This document shows, piece after piece, positions 1 to 13,142 of a DNA stretch of 64,000 nt. Every line of letters starts with the position of its first letter. Position 1 is the first letter of the stretch. The notes under the pieces were generated by a model. It saw only the letters and a list, made by a program, of their open reading frames with translations, searched no databases and was not told the origin of the DNA. The position numbers and the translations under genes were made by a program. Where the stretch lies: positions 28,385,501 through 28,449,500 of the forward strand of contig JABWDB010000002.1 in the NCBI GenBank assembly GCA_019614645.1, in the 5' to 3' direction. The stretch comes from Stratiolaelaps scimitus. Taxonomy: Eukaryota > Arthropoda > Arachnida > Mesostigmata > Laelapidae.

Positions 1-2260
1 GAGTGTGCGCGTCTTGATATGCAATTTCATCTACCCCCCCGCCCCCCCCCGTTCTTTGACTTGTCTGTAAAAAGCTTTCGTCTCTATTTCATCGTCATCG
101 TCATCATGTACACAGGGTTCGTTGCTCCCTGCTGCAGCTGATTGCTGAATAGCAAAACGACCAGTGGCAGGGTAGTGGTGGTCGTTGCTGTTGCAGTTGT
201 AGTAGTCGTAGTAGTAGTAACAACAAGAACAGCAACACAATAAAGCGAAGAAGAAGAAAGACTATTAGGTAAGAGAGCGTTAAAGCGGCGATGGTGGCGA
301 CGACTCAGCGGTCGCAACTTCTCCAGCGGTCGAGGCTTTTTTTCGACCGCCCAACCGGGTAGAACCACCACCACCATCATCACCACTACTGCTACAACTA
401 CTACCGTTGCTGTAGCCACCGTCATCAGCAGCAGTATCGCCACTGAACATGTTTGCCACTACTGCCGGTCACTGTAGCTTCAGTTGGTCGATTGCTCTTC
501 TCTACAGTAGGAGAAGGGGAGAGCAGATGCCATTGGTAGTTCTATGTAACTGTTAAAGCCCAGTGTTGTAGACGTACTGCTGCTGCAGTAGCTGTTGTAT
601 TGTTGCTTCTGCTGCTGCTGTTGTAGCAGCAGCTGATGATGATGATGATGATGATGATGATGCACAGTGTTGTTGGCACCGGGAGAATACTGCAGCTTCT
701 GCAGTACTTGCGTCTTGTGCCGAGAAAGAGCAAAAGGAAGACGTGTGTGGTGGGTGCCCTTGCTCTTAGGCGGACTGCTACACACGGAAAGAAACAGGAG
801 TCTTCTTTTTCTTCGATGGTCTTCCGGGCTAGTGCAAGTAGGAAAAGATGCATGAATAAATGAATACAAATAAGAGAACAACAATAACAACGACGATGAT
901 AATACGGCTAAATGGTTAATACTGACAGAGCGATACTTGACCAATATCAGGTGGAAGAAGAAGTGGAAATGGGAAAACACTGCGGTCAAACGAAACCGTC
1001 CTTTCAATTTAATTCGAAACATGAGAATGTTTGATTCAATGACTCTCCTGATTTATCTTATTTGTTCTAGCAATCTTTTCCGCAGACCAATATCAAATTA
1101 TTCTTCATGCTAAGAGCACTGATTCCTTAACAATTTTCATGTCCGCTCTATCGTGTAGCACTTGCAAAGGGTGTAAGATCATTGCACTTCTATCAATATT
1201 TCATCCAAAATAATTATACGTATGAGGCAGTTCTTAATTCTTCCCAGAGCCAGAGTATGTTTTGCTGATTAACGACGCTAGGTTTCACAACGACGGAAGT
1301 TTCCTTAAGTTAACAACCTTGTCTTTTCTGCATGATCTAAACCTAATTTGTCGTTTGGCTTTACAATATATTTCAGCTTCCCCTAGAGTTCCCCATGAGA
1401 TAGGCAGAATATTGTCATGTGACAAATCACATTCATTTCGTATGACGTCACCTTTGTGGGTAAGTTACCCAAACACGACGAATAAAATTCAAAGGTCCCC
1501 ACTCCTGAGGGCTACTAGCCAGCGCTCCTCACCTGCGCATAGTCAGTCAGTTAGTCGGTCAACCACCGACGGAAGTTCAATGAACGGAATCAATCTACTC
1601 CCTCTCGCCCCATGTTGCGTTTGCCTCTGCTCTTTGGGTTTGCCCCGTCCGTTCGTGCGACCGTCAAAGATCAGATGTAGGACTGCAAGTAGACTGACAC
1701 AACACCAACAGCCGAACAACACCTGACAGACAGACAAACACTCTCCCACTCACTCGCGCGTGACGCTTTGAAGACGCCGTATAGAGCCTCATAGGAGGCG
1801 ATGTAACAACGGTGGTCGTCGTAGCCGTTACGATGATGGCTGGCCCGTCGTTGTCGTCGTCTTCATCTTCTTCTTCGTCTGCAACTTCGTTCGTCTTGTC
1901 GGTGGCGAGTGAAAGTAGGTGGCTTCGGGCATTGCTCCCCTTGCTCCGTGGGTGACCGTTCGTTGCCGCCATTTGTTCAAAAGTGAGTAGTAGCGACAGC
2001 ACCAGCACATGTTGCAGATTCTGACTGAGCGGGCGTCGGCGAAGAAAGACGACGAGAATATGAAGATGAAGGGGAGAATAACTATGACTCCTCCTCCTGT
2101 AGCTATTTTTAACCAACCACTATCGCCATCAACAGCAGCGGCATGATCATTCTAACATCAGCATCGTCATTATGACCATTTCCATCGTGGTGAACCCCAG
2201 CAACTGAGTCAAAAGAGAGGTACCAATCATAATAGGATATATATATATATATATATATAG
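1..2260. repeat. Low-complexity, triplet-repeat-rich non-coding region
   Basis: The window opens with a C-rich run (about 35-50). It continues with GTT/GTA/GTC and CAC/CCA triplet tracts (180-240, 365-430), CTG/TTG tracts (575-635), a GAT run (about 636-662) and an AT dinucleotide run (about 2237-2259). Open frames on both strands translate to homopolymers such as poly-H, poly-M and poly-T, so they are composition artefacts. Such tracts are common in 5' UTRs and promoters of arthropod regulatory genes. This may therefore be upstream regulatory sequence of a flanking gene or of the HDAC-like gene, but no splice signal or start could be tied to a protein. Confidence 0.6.
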
Positions 2261-3239
2261 ACGCACTCGCATTATTCTATTTATGCATCTTTAACAGTGT
2301 AGTAGCCGTTGTAATTAGCGGACAGCTAAAATGACGCCGCCATGTTGACGTCGATACTTTCACTCGTTTGTTCGTATTGGTTCGGTGCTCACCAATCGGA
2401 TCGGGTCGGAGCGAGTCGAAGAACAACTAACGGCGAGGAGGTCCAGTTTTGCCTGACAGCCCGCCTGGTATATATGAACAGGAACCAGTCGAATTATATA
2501 ATAAAAGCAATGATGGAAATAAAAACAGCGGCAACAATAAAAACTATTGTTTTTGCCTAAATTGATAGAGACACTGTATGTGGGCCAGTACAATAACAGT
2601 TGGCCCAATATCTATTTTTGTTATGAAATCGTTCCTTCCTAGGGAAGACTGCTATAATGATCCAGTGCGAGCTGTGAGACATCTAAATTGGTTAATCTGA
2701 AAACAAGGGTATCTATAGCAAACGGCAATGCGGATCTCGAGAGAGGAAAACCACAAAAACTACCCCAGGTTTTTGTGGCTTTCCTCTGCGAAGTCAGACT
2801 TCGCATTCGACCCTGAAGCACTGGTGGGATATTAAGCAAAGTTTGAAGTCCGCTAAGAACACTAGGTCTTTTTCACTTTACATTTCGTACTTCGCTGTGC
2901 CTTACATTTATGCGATTCTCAGGTCGTCTCTCCCTAGCAGTCGACTCGATGTCCACAAGAGACAGTCTCTTGCAAATTTATTTTTAATACAACTTTGGTT
3001 ACTTTTTCATAGGACTGTGTGTCCTTGCCAATAACCTGTAACACCTTTTCATTGTATAATAGTTTTTGAATGAAATGTGACTATTGTACACTATTTTTGT
3101 CATTTACTAATCTTTTTTCATTAAAAGTTACAGAAGAAGAGAGTATATTGATGTAATTTTTTTCCCACGTCACCGTTTGTTCTTTTTTTCCGATTTTCCT
3201 CCATTGAATCACCTTCACTCGAATTATATATATATATAT
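2261..3239. other. Intergenic, no gene recognised
   Basis: AT-rich sequence with no coherent protein match on either strand. A short AT dinucleotide run ends at about 3240, where a GC-rich retroelement remnant begins abruptly. The open frames present are short and unrelated to any family I recognise. Confidence 0.5.
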
Positions 3240-3925
3240 ACCTGCGCGGTAGACCGCTTTATTGCCGCCAGCGGGTATGTTCTGATGCCCTTCACTAGTA
3301 GCTGCAGGACTCCCTCCTGGCCTCCGCACCACAAGTCTCTAACGAGGCTCGCCTCAGCGCGGTCGACCGGTCTGTTGCAGGGCGCTACCCCCCTCGTCCT
3401 TTGACACTTCCCTCGACCGCCCCTCTATCTGGTTCCGTGTGAGCCTTCGCCTCGGGGAGCCTATGGTTGCGGCCCACAACCGCAGCCGTTGCGGGAACCC
3501 TATCGCGGAAAATGGTGTGAGCGCACCGCTGATCGCAAGCCGCGCCGCATGATGCATAATGATACGTCCGTGAGGGCCCTTCGCTCTGCCGGCATTCCTA
3601 GCAGAGCGGGAGCTGCAGGCCCTCCACGTTGTGGAGGGGCGCCACACCGACGGTCTCACCCTCATCTCGTACCACAGTGGCCACCACCCCTTTGGGACGG
3701 TGTGGCGATTGATATCCTAACACCGTCTTATGTCGAACATGGTGCAAAAACCCGGAGGTGGAGGGACGCAAGAAGCAGCCGAAGGGGCAGGCAGGAGAGG
3801 GTCAAATTGAGCGGGTTCCCCTGCTGAACCCCGCACTCGGAGCTGAGGATGGTCCATGATCAGGTGGGAAGGACAGCTGCAGGCCTGGCCAACTTGGCAG
3901 CGCGTTTTATGGGAGTTCGCCGACC

Positions 3926-3995
3926 ACGTTCCCCGCGCGGCCTTTTCCCAGCTGCAGGCCCGGCCAACCAGAGGGACAGACCGCGCGGGGAACGT
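3926..3995. repeat. 15-bp perfect inverted repeat in retroelement tail
   Basis: The arm at 3926-3940 is the exact reverse complement of 3981-3995 and is very GC-rich. A direct repeat of about 20 bp (3874-3893 and 3949-3968, one mismatch) interleaves with it. Together with the hairpin at 4076-4138 it makes the element's 3' region strongly structured. Confidence 0.85.
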
Positions 3996-4075
3996 ACTAG
4001 GGCAGATCGTGTTGAGGGCGGTGGGAGAATTGAGTTTGACCAGGGCCGCGGCCGGGTGGGCGTGGATGAAGAAGC

Positions 4076-4138
4076 GACCCTGCTCGGCCCAACTCAGATG
4101 GCTGGCCGCACCCCAACTGGGCTGGGCCGAGCAGGGTC
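4076..4138. repeat. 16-bp perfect inverted repeat in retroelement tail
   Basis: The arm GACCCTGCTCGGCCCA at 4076-4091 is exactly complementary to 4123-4138, with a 31-base loop. It lies in the 3' part of the degenerate retroelement. A structural role in RNA recognition for retrotransposition is possible but not shown. Confidence 0.85.
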
Positions 4139-4318
4139 TCGATCGCGGCGTTTTTGTTTGTTCACGCGATCTTAGGCATCAGGCGGCGGATCGTGCCGGC
4201 AGGCACAGGTCGCACCTAGGGATCCTTCTTCTTGAGGAGGATGAAGGCCCTGCGGCTTTCTTCCCACAGGAGCCCAAGGCAGAATTCCACATAGAACCGA
4301 AGAAAAAGTAAGGTAATA

Positions 4319-4754
4319 TATAATTTTGGTCTCGTTACGTCCGCGGTATTGCCTTCGGCATTGGGGACGGACTCCTTCAATGCAAATGTAAAATCCGTGC
4401 ACCTACACAGGTACTACAATCACAATTCTGGTAACTATCAAGCAATACATTAAAACTCCAAAAAAGACATGAAATCTGGCACTTCGCATCGCCTATTTTC
4501 TTTCCAAACATGATTTTTTAAATAATTTGTAGGCGTTGAAGACATGACTGAATTGTAGGTTTCTTCCCACCCATCTAGCCTTATTTAAAACTCTAGGATT
4601 TGCAATTAACCTCGAAGTTGTTCTTTCACAAATGTTGAGAGAGAATTGCCTATCTAATAGCGAGACATCAATATGGATGGTTGTTGTGGATGGTTTGTTT
4701 ATTAAATACCAATGTATCCAACATCTATACTTATCATCGCCAGTTTCGAAAAAT
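4319..4754. other. Intergenic, no gene recognised
   Basis: AT-rich spacer between two retroelement fragments. I see no conserved frame, repeat or RNA gene in it. Confidence 0.5.
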
Positions 4755-5684
4755 GCCTGCCTTGTACTTTTTTTTTTCTTTAGAGGAGGAAATTTTCTTC
4801 AAACGCACGGTCACCACCAGAGACATTCCAATTTCCATAAAAGTGGGCCGATCCAGTGCAGGGTTGACGTGGATGACAAAACGCCTCTGCCTGCTAAAAC
4901 CATCCTCTGCTGAGAGTGTATCTCTTCCCCAGAGTCGGCACGCTTGGCATTACTTCGATCTCTGGGGAAGGTGTGTACTGCTCCGGCTAGTGTTCCATAG
5001 CCGGGTGCCTTAGTCTCCTATGACTACTGTGGCTTCCGTGTTGGGGTCCTGCACGGGAACGCTCCGTCACCTAATCCCCGGCCCGTTTGCGGGAATGCGC
5101 GGGGAGAGACTGGTGAAGGAGGAGGCCCCCGTGACAGGCCTGCCAATCTACCCAAGAGGTACCGGCTGCTCGGTCCACCTATCCCCGGCCCTGAGCGGGA
5201 ATGCGCGGGGGAAGCCGGTCTAGCTAGCGGTGGACCGGGCCTCCGAGACCCCCCGGGGGGAGGTGCTTTGGTGGCTCACTCGGGCCCTTCTGTGTCTGTC
5301 CTTACTCTCCTTTAACTTGATGGTCCCCCCCATCCAGTCTACGACCTCCGCCCAGGCTTCCCTCGATTTGACCATATGGGCCGCGAGCTCTCGGACTGAT
5401 TTCCCCGCAACCTCCCTCGAGCCCCCCTTCCTGGCTGCCGCTAGTGACACACATTGGGTCACTGTGTGCTCGACGTCGTCCACCTCGCCCGCGTCACACA
5501 GCACGCATATGTCCACCTGGGTCTTTCCGATCTTGGCCATGTAGGTCTGGAACTGCCCATGGCCCGTCAGCACCTGCGTCGCTTCGTACGTGAGCTCACC
5601 CATGTTGCGCTCCAACCACACCCTGAGGTCTGGTATCAGGCTTTTAGTCCAACACCCCTTCGTCACTCCCGGCCTGCCTTGTAC
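4755..5684 (-). mobile_element. R1-clade-like non-LTR retrotransposon copy 1, 5'-truncated, with target-site duplications
   Basis: The element body is 4768-5671, transcribed on the minus strand. It starts on + as a poly-T run (the element's poly-A tail) at 4768. The 13-mer GCCTGCCTTGTAC flanks it exactly at 4755-4767 and 5672-5684, a target-site duplication. The minus-strand frame from about 5670 down to 5220 encodes the C-terminal end of a reverse-transcriptase ORF: a SLIPDLRVWL block, LTGHGQFQTYM, and the C-x2-C-x8-H-x4-C knuckle (CVLCDAGEVDDVEHTVTQC) typical of R1/I-type elements. The frame ends at 5220 and about 450 bp of structured 3' UTR follows. It is nearly identical to copy 2 at 19137-20255 but in opposite orientation and shorter at the 5' end. 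Being 5'-truncated, it cannot encode an active polymerase. Confidence 0.85.
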
Positions 5685-8142
5685 TGTAAAAACGGAACTG
5701 GACTTCCACAAAAAATATCATGCCAACATGAAGTCTTCCTTCTACTGTTTATTGTTTTCTACTCTGTTGTCAGGTACATAGAGAAACCTGAACAACACTA
5801 AAGGACCAAGCACATGGATAAATAGAAATGATTATTTTCACCTCCATCAGAGGGGACTAATGTTGTCTCGTGGAAGCAATAATTATTGGTTATTAGTGGT
5901 ATCATATTTAAGAATATTCATTTTAGAACTGGAATAACTCAAGCTATGACTATCTTGCCGAACCAGTATGGCAACTTCATTTGTTCTTGGCAGGTCCTAA
6001 TCTCTATGATATGTATATGACAGTTTATAATGAGAACTAAAATTAGCTCTGGCAAATGTATACTACGAGGTCCTGAGGCTTTTACCTTGTACTATTATAA
6101 CCTTCTACCAATCTAACAATATGTGGTCTTTACTTGTCCATTAGCGACATAGTCATGCTGAAAGTTTCCAGATCAAATAAAAACTGAAATAAAATAGAGA
6201 CATTTGATAGATAAAAGCGCATTTCGTAAAATTGTTACGATTGCATTATTCATGCAAGTATTCTTGTTCTGTGGGTAGATTCTAAGGCACTGGGGAGTGG
6301 TGCTAAAAAGTGGCGAGCGGTGAGGTTCGAAATCAGGCGACTGGTCAATGCGCCGCACAGACATAGGAACAAAGAAGCGTTGACAAGTTCACACGCAGAA
6401 TTGGTATTGATGACAAGCACGTTTAGCTGTAGAAGTGGGTGAATGGGTGGTTACGCTGATAGTTGTTACTAATTGTAATAGTCTTAGTGGGTCATATTAG
6501 ACTTGCCAAAGACTCCAGGACAGGCCTCGTTTGACATACGGATGCCTAAGCGTTCGCCTATCTCAGAGGCTTGGACGGAAAAACTGTATTCGGATCATAA
6601 TCTAGTTGCTATAACCATAACGCCTTTAACACAAGGCTAATTAGAGCCACAATATTCGCCTCGTTGTGTACAGTTGTTCGTAGATGCCTTCCCTTGAATT
6701 GGTACCATTGTGGTCAACCTCAAGGAGCAAGCCTGCCCAATGGAGGCAATTGGTAAAAGAACACTTCATGTGTCTCTTGTGTCGTCCTCGCTAGCCAATG
6801 AGCCCAACGGTGTTCTCATGGTTCTTGTAAGTTCACCTTTCACCTCGGTCACATACGAAGTATTCAACTTTAAGAAGACAATATCTGCAACATGTCGTAC
6901 TCGAATCTCGTGATTTAAGTTTCTAATGCCAAGACCGTTTCCCCTCGTCACTTCATAAATTATCAAAAAATGAATATAATGATTTTTCGAAAACGGTTGA
7001 GAATTTCTGGAAAGATACAGCAATATGTTAACAGGATAACTTCAACAAAATCCAGTACTGTAAACTATAGTCTATGTAAAATTAGGTTAAGTAGCAGGGT
7101 ATAGTTTTGAACAGCGGGTGATGTTAAACAAAATCGTCATAAATGTACTTGTTAAATTAGTGATACAAAATAGTGCTGAACGGACAATGTTAATTTAGCC
7201 CATAAACATGAAAGCATCGTCGTCACTCCTATTTGTTGTTGTAAGGCTCTCGCTTGATGTGGTATTATTAGAATTAATCTGCTGCAATTACAGCCTTCGC
7301 GCTGCTTGTCATGATAGAAGATGCGTGAACTGATAGTTCACCGGTTTCATAAGATCTCAGGCAATTGTTAAATCACTTTGGAGCAAACTAACTAAGGGTG
7401 ACACAACAAAAGAACTCAGCCCGCATGTTGCATCGCTGCTATGCTTCAGATTATAGTTGGTGCCTTACCAATGATACCATTGCATTGCTATACTTACAAT
7501 GTATTTGATGACACCTGGCTACCAGTGACTACCTTGGTTTTTATCCAGATCACGGCCTATCACCCTCTACTCCGCATTATTATTATGTTTGCATGGTAAT
7601 TACAATATTAAACATAAAAATCGTTAAATTGCCGATGTGAAACGGTCGTACGTATCATATGAGGCAGAGTTGAGGTGTTGCAGTGTTACATGGTGTTGCT
7701 TGAAGCAACATTCAGTATAATGATAGATAACGTGCGAACATGAATTGAATCTAAAGAAAAACAAAATCTAAAAAAATGTAGCTGGGTATAAAAACATGTC
7801 ATGACATGAATGAATGACTAAAAAATCTACATTGTCATTAGCTATTACGTAAGTATCCCAAATGAAATCTTAAGATTCGCAGCGGTCTCTTCGGGTATTT
7901 TAGGTTTTGATTGTTGCAGAGGTAATGGGGTGGAGTCCACTGCAGCCAATCGTTAGACAAAATGTTCCCTCGCTATTTTGGCGCCACAATTTTTGTTGAG
8001 CAGGCAACATTCGTCTCCTACCGTATCGGGCCTTAACGCCTTACACATGTGTATATGTGGTTTTCGCAAATTGTCTCGATTTATCCGGGACTTCAAATAA
8101 TAGGAACATTCACTCAATAACAGGATTTTTACTTTTTTGTTC
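5685..8142. other. Intergenic, no gene recognised
   Basis: AT-rich spacer with only short random frames. A short GC-richer stretch at 6680-6920 has open frames on both strands without recognisable motifs. No RNA gene or array was seen. Confidence 0.5.
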
Positions 8143-8453
8143 ATCAGACTTCTCGTGTCGGGTGAGAATGGGCTCTCCTCTCGTTGGCGGAGGGACGGTA
8201 GGCGCCGCTCCAATGGGCGTCTCCCTTCAACTCTGTTCGGGGGCGTCCGCATTTCACGCAGCATCCAGTTCACCTCCAGCTGGGGGATGTCCCTCTTATT
8301 CGGCGCAGCATTCATCTGGAGGCCTGCCAACAATCGTCATCGCTGCACCAAACTCCGATCCCATTCGTTTAAAGACTCACGCACTTCAGCATGCATCTGC
8401 GTTTTTCGCAGCAGCAACTGTTTCATCTAATGCTTCATCACCGAATCTACAAG
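8143..8453 (+). CDS. Candidate alternative first coding exon of the HDAC-like gene
   Basis: A polypyrimidine tract and AG end at 8142. An ATG at 8168 opens a frame that runs to a GT donor at 8454, giving 95 codons plus one base. The peptide is rich in Ala, Ser, Gly and Pro (it begins MGSPLVGGG and ends SSNASSPNLQ) and has no known domain. The one leftover G matches the phase needed by the exon at 21473, so splicing 8453 to 21473 keeps the HDAC-like frame, just as the minimal exon at 13483 does. Alternative long and short N-termini are common in class IIa HDAC genes. The antisense frame is also open, so coding strand and gene assignment are inference. This could instead be an exon of an unrelated gene. 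Confidence 0.35.
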
Positions 8454-11400
8454 GTTTGTAACGCTATCAATCGATATTGCTATTCTAATTATTATTATCA
8501 CGTTGATGGCATGCAACAAAGCGGGCGCTTCGGATTAAAAGTGTCGATGAGTTTTAAATTACGTTTTTGTAGTTGCTTGTCACCGAGTTCATACATTCTC
8601 AGTTAATTAACGTTTAATCTGTATAGTATAATACTAAATTTTTGTTTGCATTTTGCTGATCTACGATATGGCAATCTGACAGTTAAAACCAAAACTTACA
8701 AACCCATATTGTTACTATTATAGTAAAGTAAATTTTCCGGGCTGACTTACAGCCAACATTTAACGTCCATGGAAATGCTTTCGGCATTGCTTCATTATTA
8801 CTACCTCGATATATTCCCTGGATGTTCTTAGTTCAAGTTATCTCTTCACTAAATGGAATGATCAGTCTCGAGGGTGAAACCTAAACAGCACTGAAAGAAT
8901 GTGCTAAGACTGCATCAAACGTTGTTTCGAAATCGGTAAACTGGTGCGTATCCATCGTAATATTAAAGACGTGTTGTCCATTACATCGCTGTCCAACTAT
9001 GTCGTGGATACTCAATATGTGGGTATTTCTAAATTTCACCTAAAAACTTGTAACCTCATCTTATGATCAGATCCCGCATGCAACATCAAAACCGTCCTGT
9101 GGCGATCTCGTTAGGAAGAGCTTAGCGTCGCAACAGCACCTGTAGAATTCCAGTGTGCACGTTCAATGTAACAAAACAAGAAAGAGCCCGAAGGAGCTCC
9201 TACAACCTTTGGTTTGAGTGAACAATTGTCGTTAGGAGATTAACCCCCAGCCATGGAGAAAAACTTCTTCATATCAGCGTCGGCGTTCCGCTAATTCAGA
9301 CTGTTGCGCAGCTTGAAGACTGGCCAAAGTTCAACGAACTGAGTAACGGCACCTCATCGTTGCTAACATCGCCGTCCTGCAAATAGCCCGTTATATGCCA
9401 TTTATTACCCAATAGCAAGGCAAAGGCTGACAATTTCTCTTCACGTTCATGATAGTCCACAAAGACACTTCTGCGGTTAGTCTTTGCACAAGAATACTAT
9501 TGTTATATTCTTGTTGTAACGGTTCCCATAGAAGGCGTTCGAGAGAAAACGGCCTAGTATTCATTTTAATCATGCTTAATATCAGATGAGTGAGTTAATC
9601 GGTTTCACATTGGAGTAGGCTGACGAAGACGAAATCGAGAATGTGTGGAAAGTGTTCAAGCAGCAAATCGTCAGCAGAGTAGAGCAACTTCGGCGTTGAA
9701 TAGTCATACAGTCAGCAGTTGTCTTGTACAATTTATAGCACAGGACGTCTCATCTAGGGAAAGGTTTAATTCCTGCTTGTAGTACAGCTAATCCTGAATC
9801 GTCAAATGACAGACTGTCTACTTTAGAGTACGTATTTCATGCATATTAGGGACTCAGCTTTTACGAGAACACTAGACTTTAGTTGCATCCGCTTCTTTCC
9901 TTTTGATTACAGCTACTTTAGAACTTCTTTTATCAATCAAATCGAAACTGCAGATCCTCGCTTCGTGTGGACCAATCAGATGGGACGTATTTGTATTTTG
10001 TAGAAAAGCACGAAAAAAGGTCACGTTTTGATCAGTGGGTGAAGCTAAGGTTATATGCGTATCTCTCGCGTAGTTCTAGATAACGACTGTCTGTGTGGTC
10101 ATTAGGATCATTCATTGCAGTCCGTTGTTGTTATAGGAGACAAAGCCTATGGTTGGACCCAAATGATGGCGTTATGGGCATGACCGGTTTGTCTATTCTG
10201 CTGACGTCTGTTTGAAGAAGCTGTGAGAAGATGAAGAAAGAACGAAAGTGGGTTTAGTGGTTAAAATGAAGAGCGAGGAGGGCTGGGAAAGCGAAAGTGT
10301 GAACAGGGCATGGGTCAACAGCAGTCGGGCCACTGAATGGGCGACAATGGGTCGCTGAACCCTCTAGAGGGGGGCAATAGCAGATCAACGACCTGGGTGA
10401 ACCAAGCATGAAGCAGGGCAAGAATAGCAAGCACCAAGAAACCGATTGGCGCCAAAGCCCTGGTGCCGGTGGAGCAGCTGAACCCAGTGTATCGAAAGCA
10501 ATGGCAAGGCGAACAGACAACAACGCGTAACGGCCAACGAAGCACCGGTATCCGGCGAGTGAAGACGCAATGGATAAAAATATCACTAGTCTAACCACCA
10601 TCACCAGCAACAGCAAAACCATCGCCCACAATCGCCATGGCCATTGCCACGATCGGTTGGCTATGATCAGAACGACAGTGATAGCGACGGATCGAATCCC
10701 ACATAGACGAACCCCCCCACACACACATATATATATATATATATAGCTTGGCTGCTGAGTTATTGCAACAGTTATACAACAGCTGTGCCAGTGACACAGC
10801 CACACATGTACGCACACATTGATTCAACCCCACCACACTACTTCTCTGCTACAACTAGGAATGGGTGCGTTTTCAACGCTGCACTAACATATAGTGTCCG
10901 ATGACGTCGACGACGGTGGTGATGACAAACTTTTTGAAAGAGATACATTGAACCCGCACCAGGGGTTGTTGGACGCGGATTGTGAAACCCTTAAAAGCTT
11001 ATGCGAATTCGACACGAGCGGTTGAACGCTGTTACAAATAAGCTAAGAGTTCAATCCGGCGTACACAAGACTGATAGGATTCACAAGCACTTATGCAAAT
11101 TACAGGTCTTGCTTGAGGGTTACAAACGGTTGTGTCCCTTTGAAAAGACACAAGATATGCATTTGATACAGTTGGAGGTCTAATTTAACGTTAGCATAGT
11201 GTTTGTTATGAATTCATTTACTCAGGCACAGGTCTGTTGCAAATGAAGGGAGATTTGGTCAAAAGATCAATCTTGAGTTCTAAAATTAGAGTGCAACTCA
11301 CCGGATCAGTCGAGAAGCGAGCAAGAATTCCGTGCTAACGTGCTGTACTTTCTTGTTACTTCGTTGTAAGGGCATGAAACTCTGCTGCCGGTAGCCAATT

Positions 11401-11499
11401 TTATGCAAATCACGACGAAGTATCATTGGAACAATGCCGACTGATATTATCTCATGTATTTTTTTCAATATTTTTTGCCATCCCCCTTTGTGGAACGAG
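8454..11499. other. Non-coding spacer, no gene recognised
   Basis: No conserved frame was found. The longest frame (10254-10817, minus) is driven by GC-rich simple sequence and an AT run at about 10724-10745, and shows no motif. If the exon at 8168 belongs to the HDAC-like gene, this is part of a 13-kb first intron. Confidence 0.45.
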
Positions 11500-12075
11500 C
11501 TTTGTCAGCGGCAGACACAGGCGCTGGAGTGTCAGGTAGCGTGGCGGATGGCGTTCAGAGACAAGGAAGCAGTATACCCGTCGCCGATGTGTCCATGAAC
11601 TTAGAAGAGTTCTCAGGAACGGGCGAGCTAATGGCCGAGGAATGGATTCGACGGTTTGAACTGGTACAATTAATAGATCAGTGGACAGAAGCACAAGTAA
11701 AAGGTGTGCTGCTGGTTAAAATGGTAGAGGCAGCTCGCCTGTGGCTTCTTAACCACGGCGCGAAAGAAGCGACTTACAAGGAGTGGAAGGCCAAGTTCGT
11801 AGTTGTGTTCACTCGAAAATAGCACATCGGTGCATTGCTCGACCAACGACAGAGTTGTGTACAGGGACGGCATGAGCCGGTAGAAGAGTTCGCAATTTAG
11901 GAAGGAGGCAATTGCGCTTCAATTGAACATGCGTCAAGACGACGTGAAGGATCAGATCTTACGAGGTTTGGGGCCAGAATATCGGTTCCTGGTGCCATGC
12001 CGACACCCCGTCACTAGTGCGGCATATTGAAAGAATCATGAACCCAGAGAAGCATCTGCGGAATCACGGCGGCTC
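11500..12075 (+). mobile_element. LTR-retrotransposon gag remnant (Ty3/gypsy type), frameshifted
   Basis: The frame at 11454-11822 contains a capsid-like pattern: L-x2-F-x-G, then a W-x3-F (WIRRFEL), a WTEAQ stretch, an ARLWLL block and a YKEWKAKF block. This is the spacing of retrotransposon gag capsid domains. A stop follows at 11820. Similarity then continues to about 12070 across further stops and a frame change (a GRHEPVEEFA block near 11868, a DDVKDQILRGLGPEY block near 11940), so the copy is dead. No protease, reverse transcriptase, integrase or long terminal repeat was found nearby. It was read only to describe the breaks. Confidence 0.55.
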
Positions 12076-13142
12076 TAATGTGTACCAAAATAGCGACAAC
12101 CCCTCAAGAGCTTTTGGAACACTGAGGTGTAGATAGTCAGAGGTGTCTCCTGGACCTGGGTTTCAACGAAGTTTCCATTACGTCAACCGCAAATATACCG
12201 CAAACTCTACTAACCAAATAGCGGTTTTCTAGTGCGCTCACTACGACCACGGACTCTACTGGACAGAAAACGGTTCTGCCTAATTTGCCCATTATACTTG
12301 AATAACAACGCTAATCTTAAATAATCTTACTGAACGAAATACGCATATATTCTGTATCGCATCTTCGTGAGCCTACCCAAGTGCCACTTTTTTGAAACGT
12401 AAGCATGATAAAAATTATTTATATAGTATTTAACCTGAATTCATTGCTACCATATTTATCATTAATGTAATAAATAATATTATAATAATAATAATAATCT
12501 ATCCTCATAGTAATACCTAAAGGTTAAGAGCTGAGGCCTGTCAAATAGGGTAACAGCTGAGGGTCAGCTCGAAAAAGAGTTTTTTAATGTGAAGATCTGA
12601 TACGATTAACATTGGGAAATGGCCAGCGATTGCAGAATAGGCTACGGAATGTGGATATTTTTTTCTAGTTACTCCAATAGTTCATAGTACACTCAGTTTG
12701 CAAGGATCTAATTACCCGAAAAGCATGTGGGCCGATAATCAATATAGAAAAGGATGAGGTCAAAAAGCTAATTATTTGTTATCACACTAGATTAGTCTTT
12801 ACACCTAACATTTCTCGTCTGTATTTCCAGTAAGTGAAGTATATTATTCTTTCATGGGGCGCCAATGCAAAATCAATTGTAATTCAACCCTTATGCTGCG
12901 GAGTACGGCATGTTTTTTTTCAATATCCGTGGTGACAAGCTGCGCTTAAATAGTCCACGCGAACGATACTTGCGGAAGTGAATGCCGATTCTTTGGTCTA
13001 CCAAGCGGATGTTTTCGTCCCTTGCGAGTGTGATTACACGATTATTTACTTCTACAGTAGAATTCAGAGGAACAATAGCGACCGGTAACCGCCAACCGAC
13101 CACCGACCATCCGGGTAACTTCTCTACGTGGGGAATATTTCG
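12076..13142. other. Non-coding spacer, no gene recognised
   Basis: AT-rich, with an ATA-type run at about 12476-12500. There are no coherent frames on either strand. Confidence 0.5.

Larger units (their letters stand above)
3240..4318 (+). mobile_element. Degenerate non-LTR retrotransposon, C-terminal endonuclease-like part and 3' tail
   Basis: A GC-rich island with sharp borders in AT-rich DNA. Reading + across frames shows pieces of the C-terminal region that follows reverse transcriptase in a widespread invertebrate retroelement type: an RCG cysteine motif near 3520, an RALRSAGIPS block at about 3567-3600, a DG-x-TLI block near 3645-3670, then a WDGVAIDILTPSYVEHG block at about 3696-3745. 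These blocks lie in different frames with stops between, so the copy is dead. DG-x-TL followed by WD resembles restriction-like endonuclease folds (inference). Bases 3250-3390 resemble 18300-18480, so this and the fragment at 17650 are probably one family. The 3' part (3850-4140) is built of inverted and direct repeats. No reverse transcriptase core remains here. Confidence 0.6.

Noticed and set aside
31..1022. Several long open frames on both strands
   Set aside because: They are produced by triplet repeats, and translations are homopolymeric and mutually antisense; no domain or splice context.
10254..10836. 187-aa minus-strand frame with hydrophobic stretches
   Set aside because: Trp/Cys/Leu richness comes from GC-rich and AT-repeat sequence. 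Other frames over the same bases are also open and no family pattern appears.
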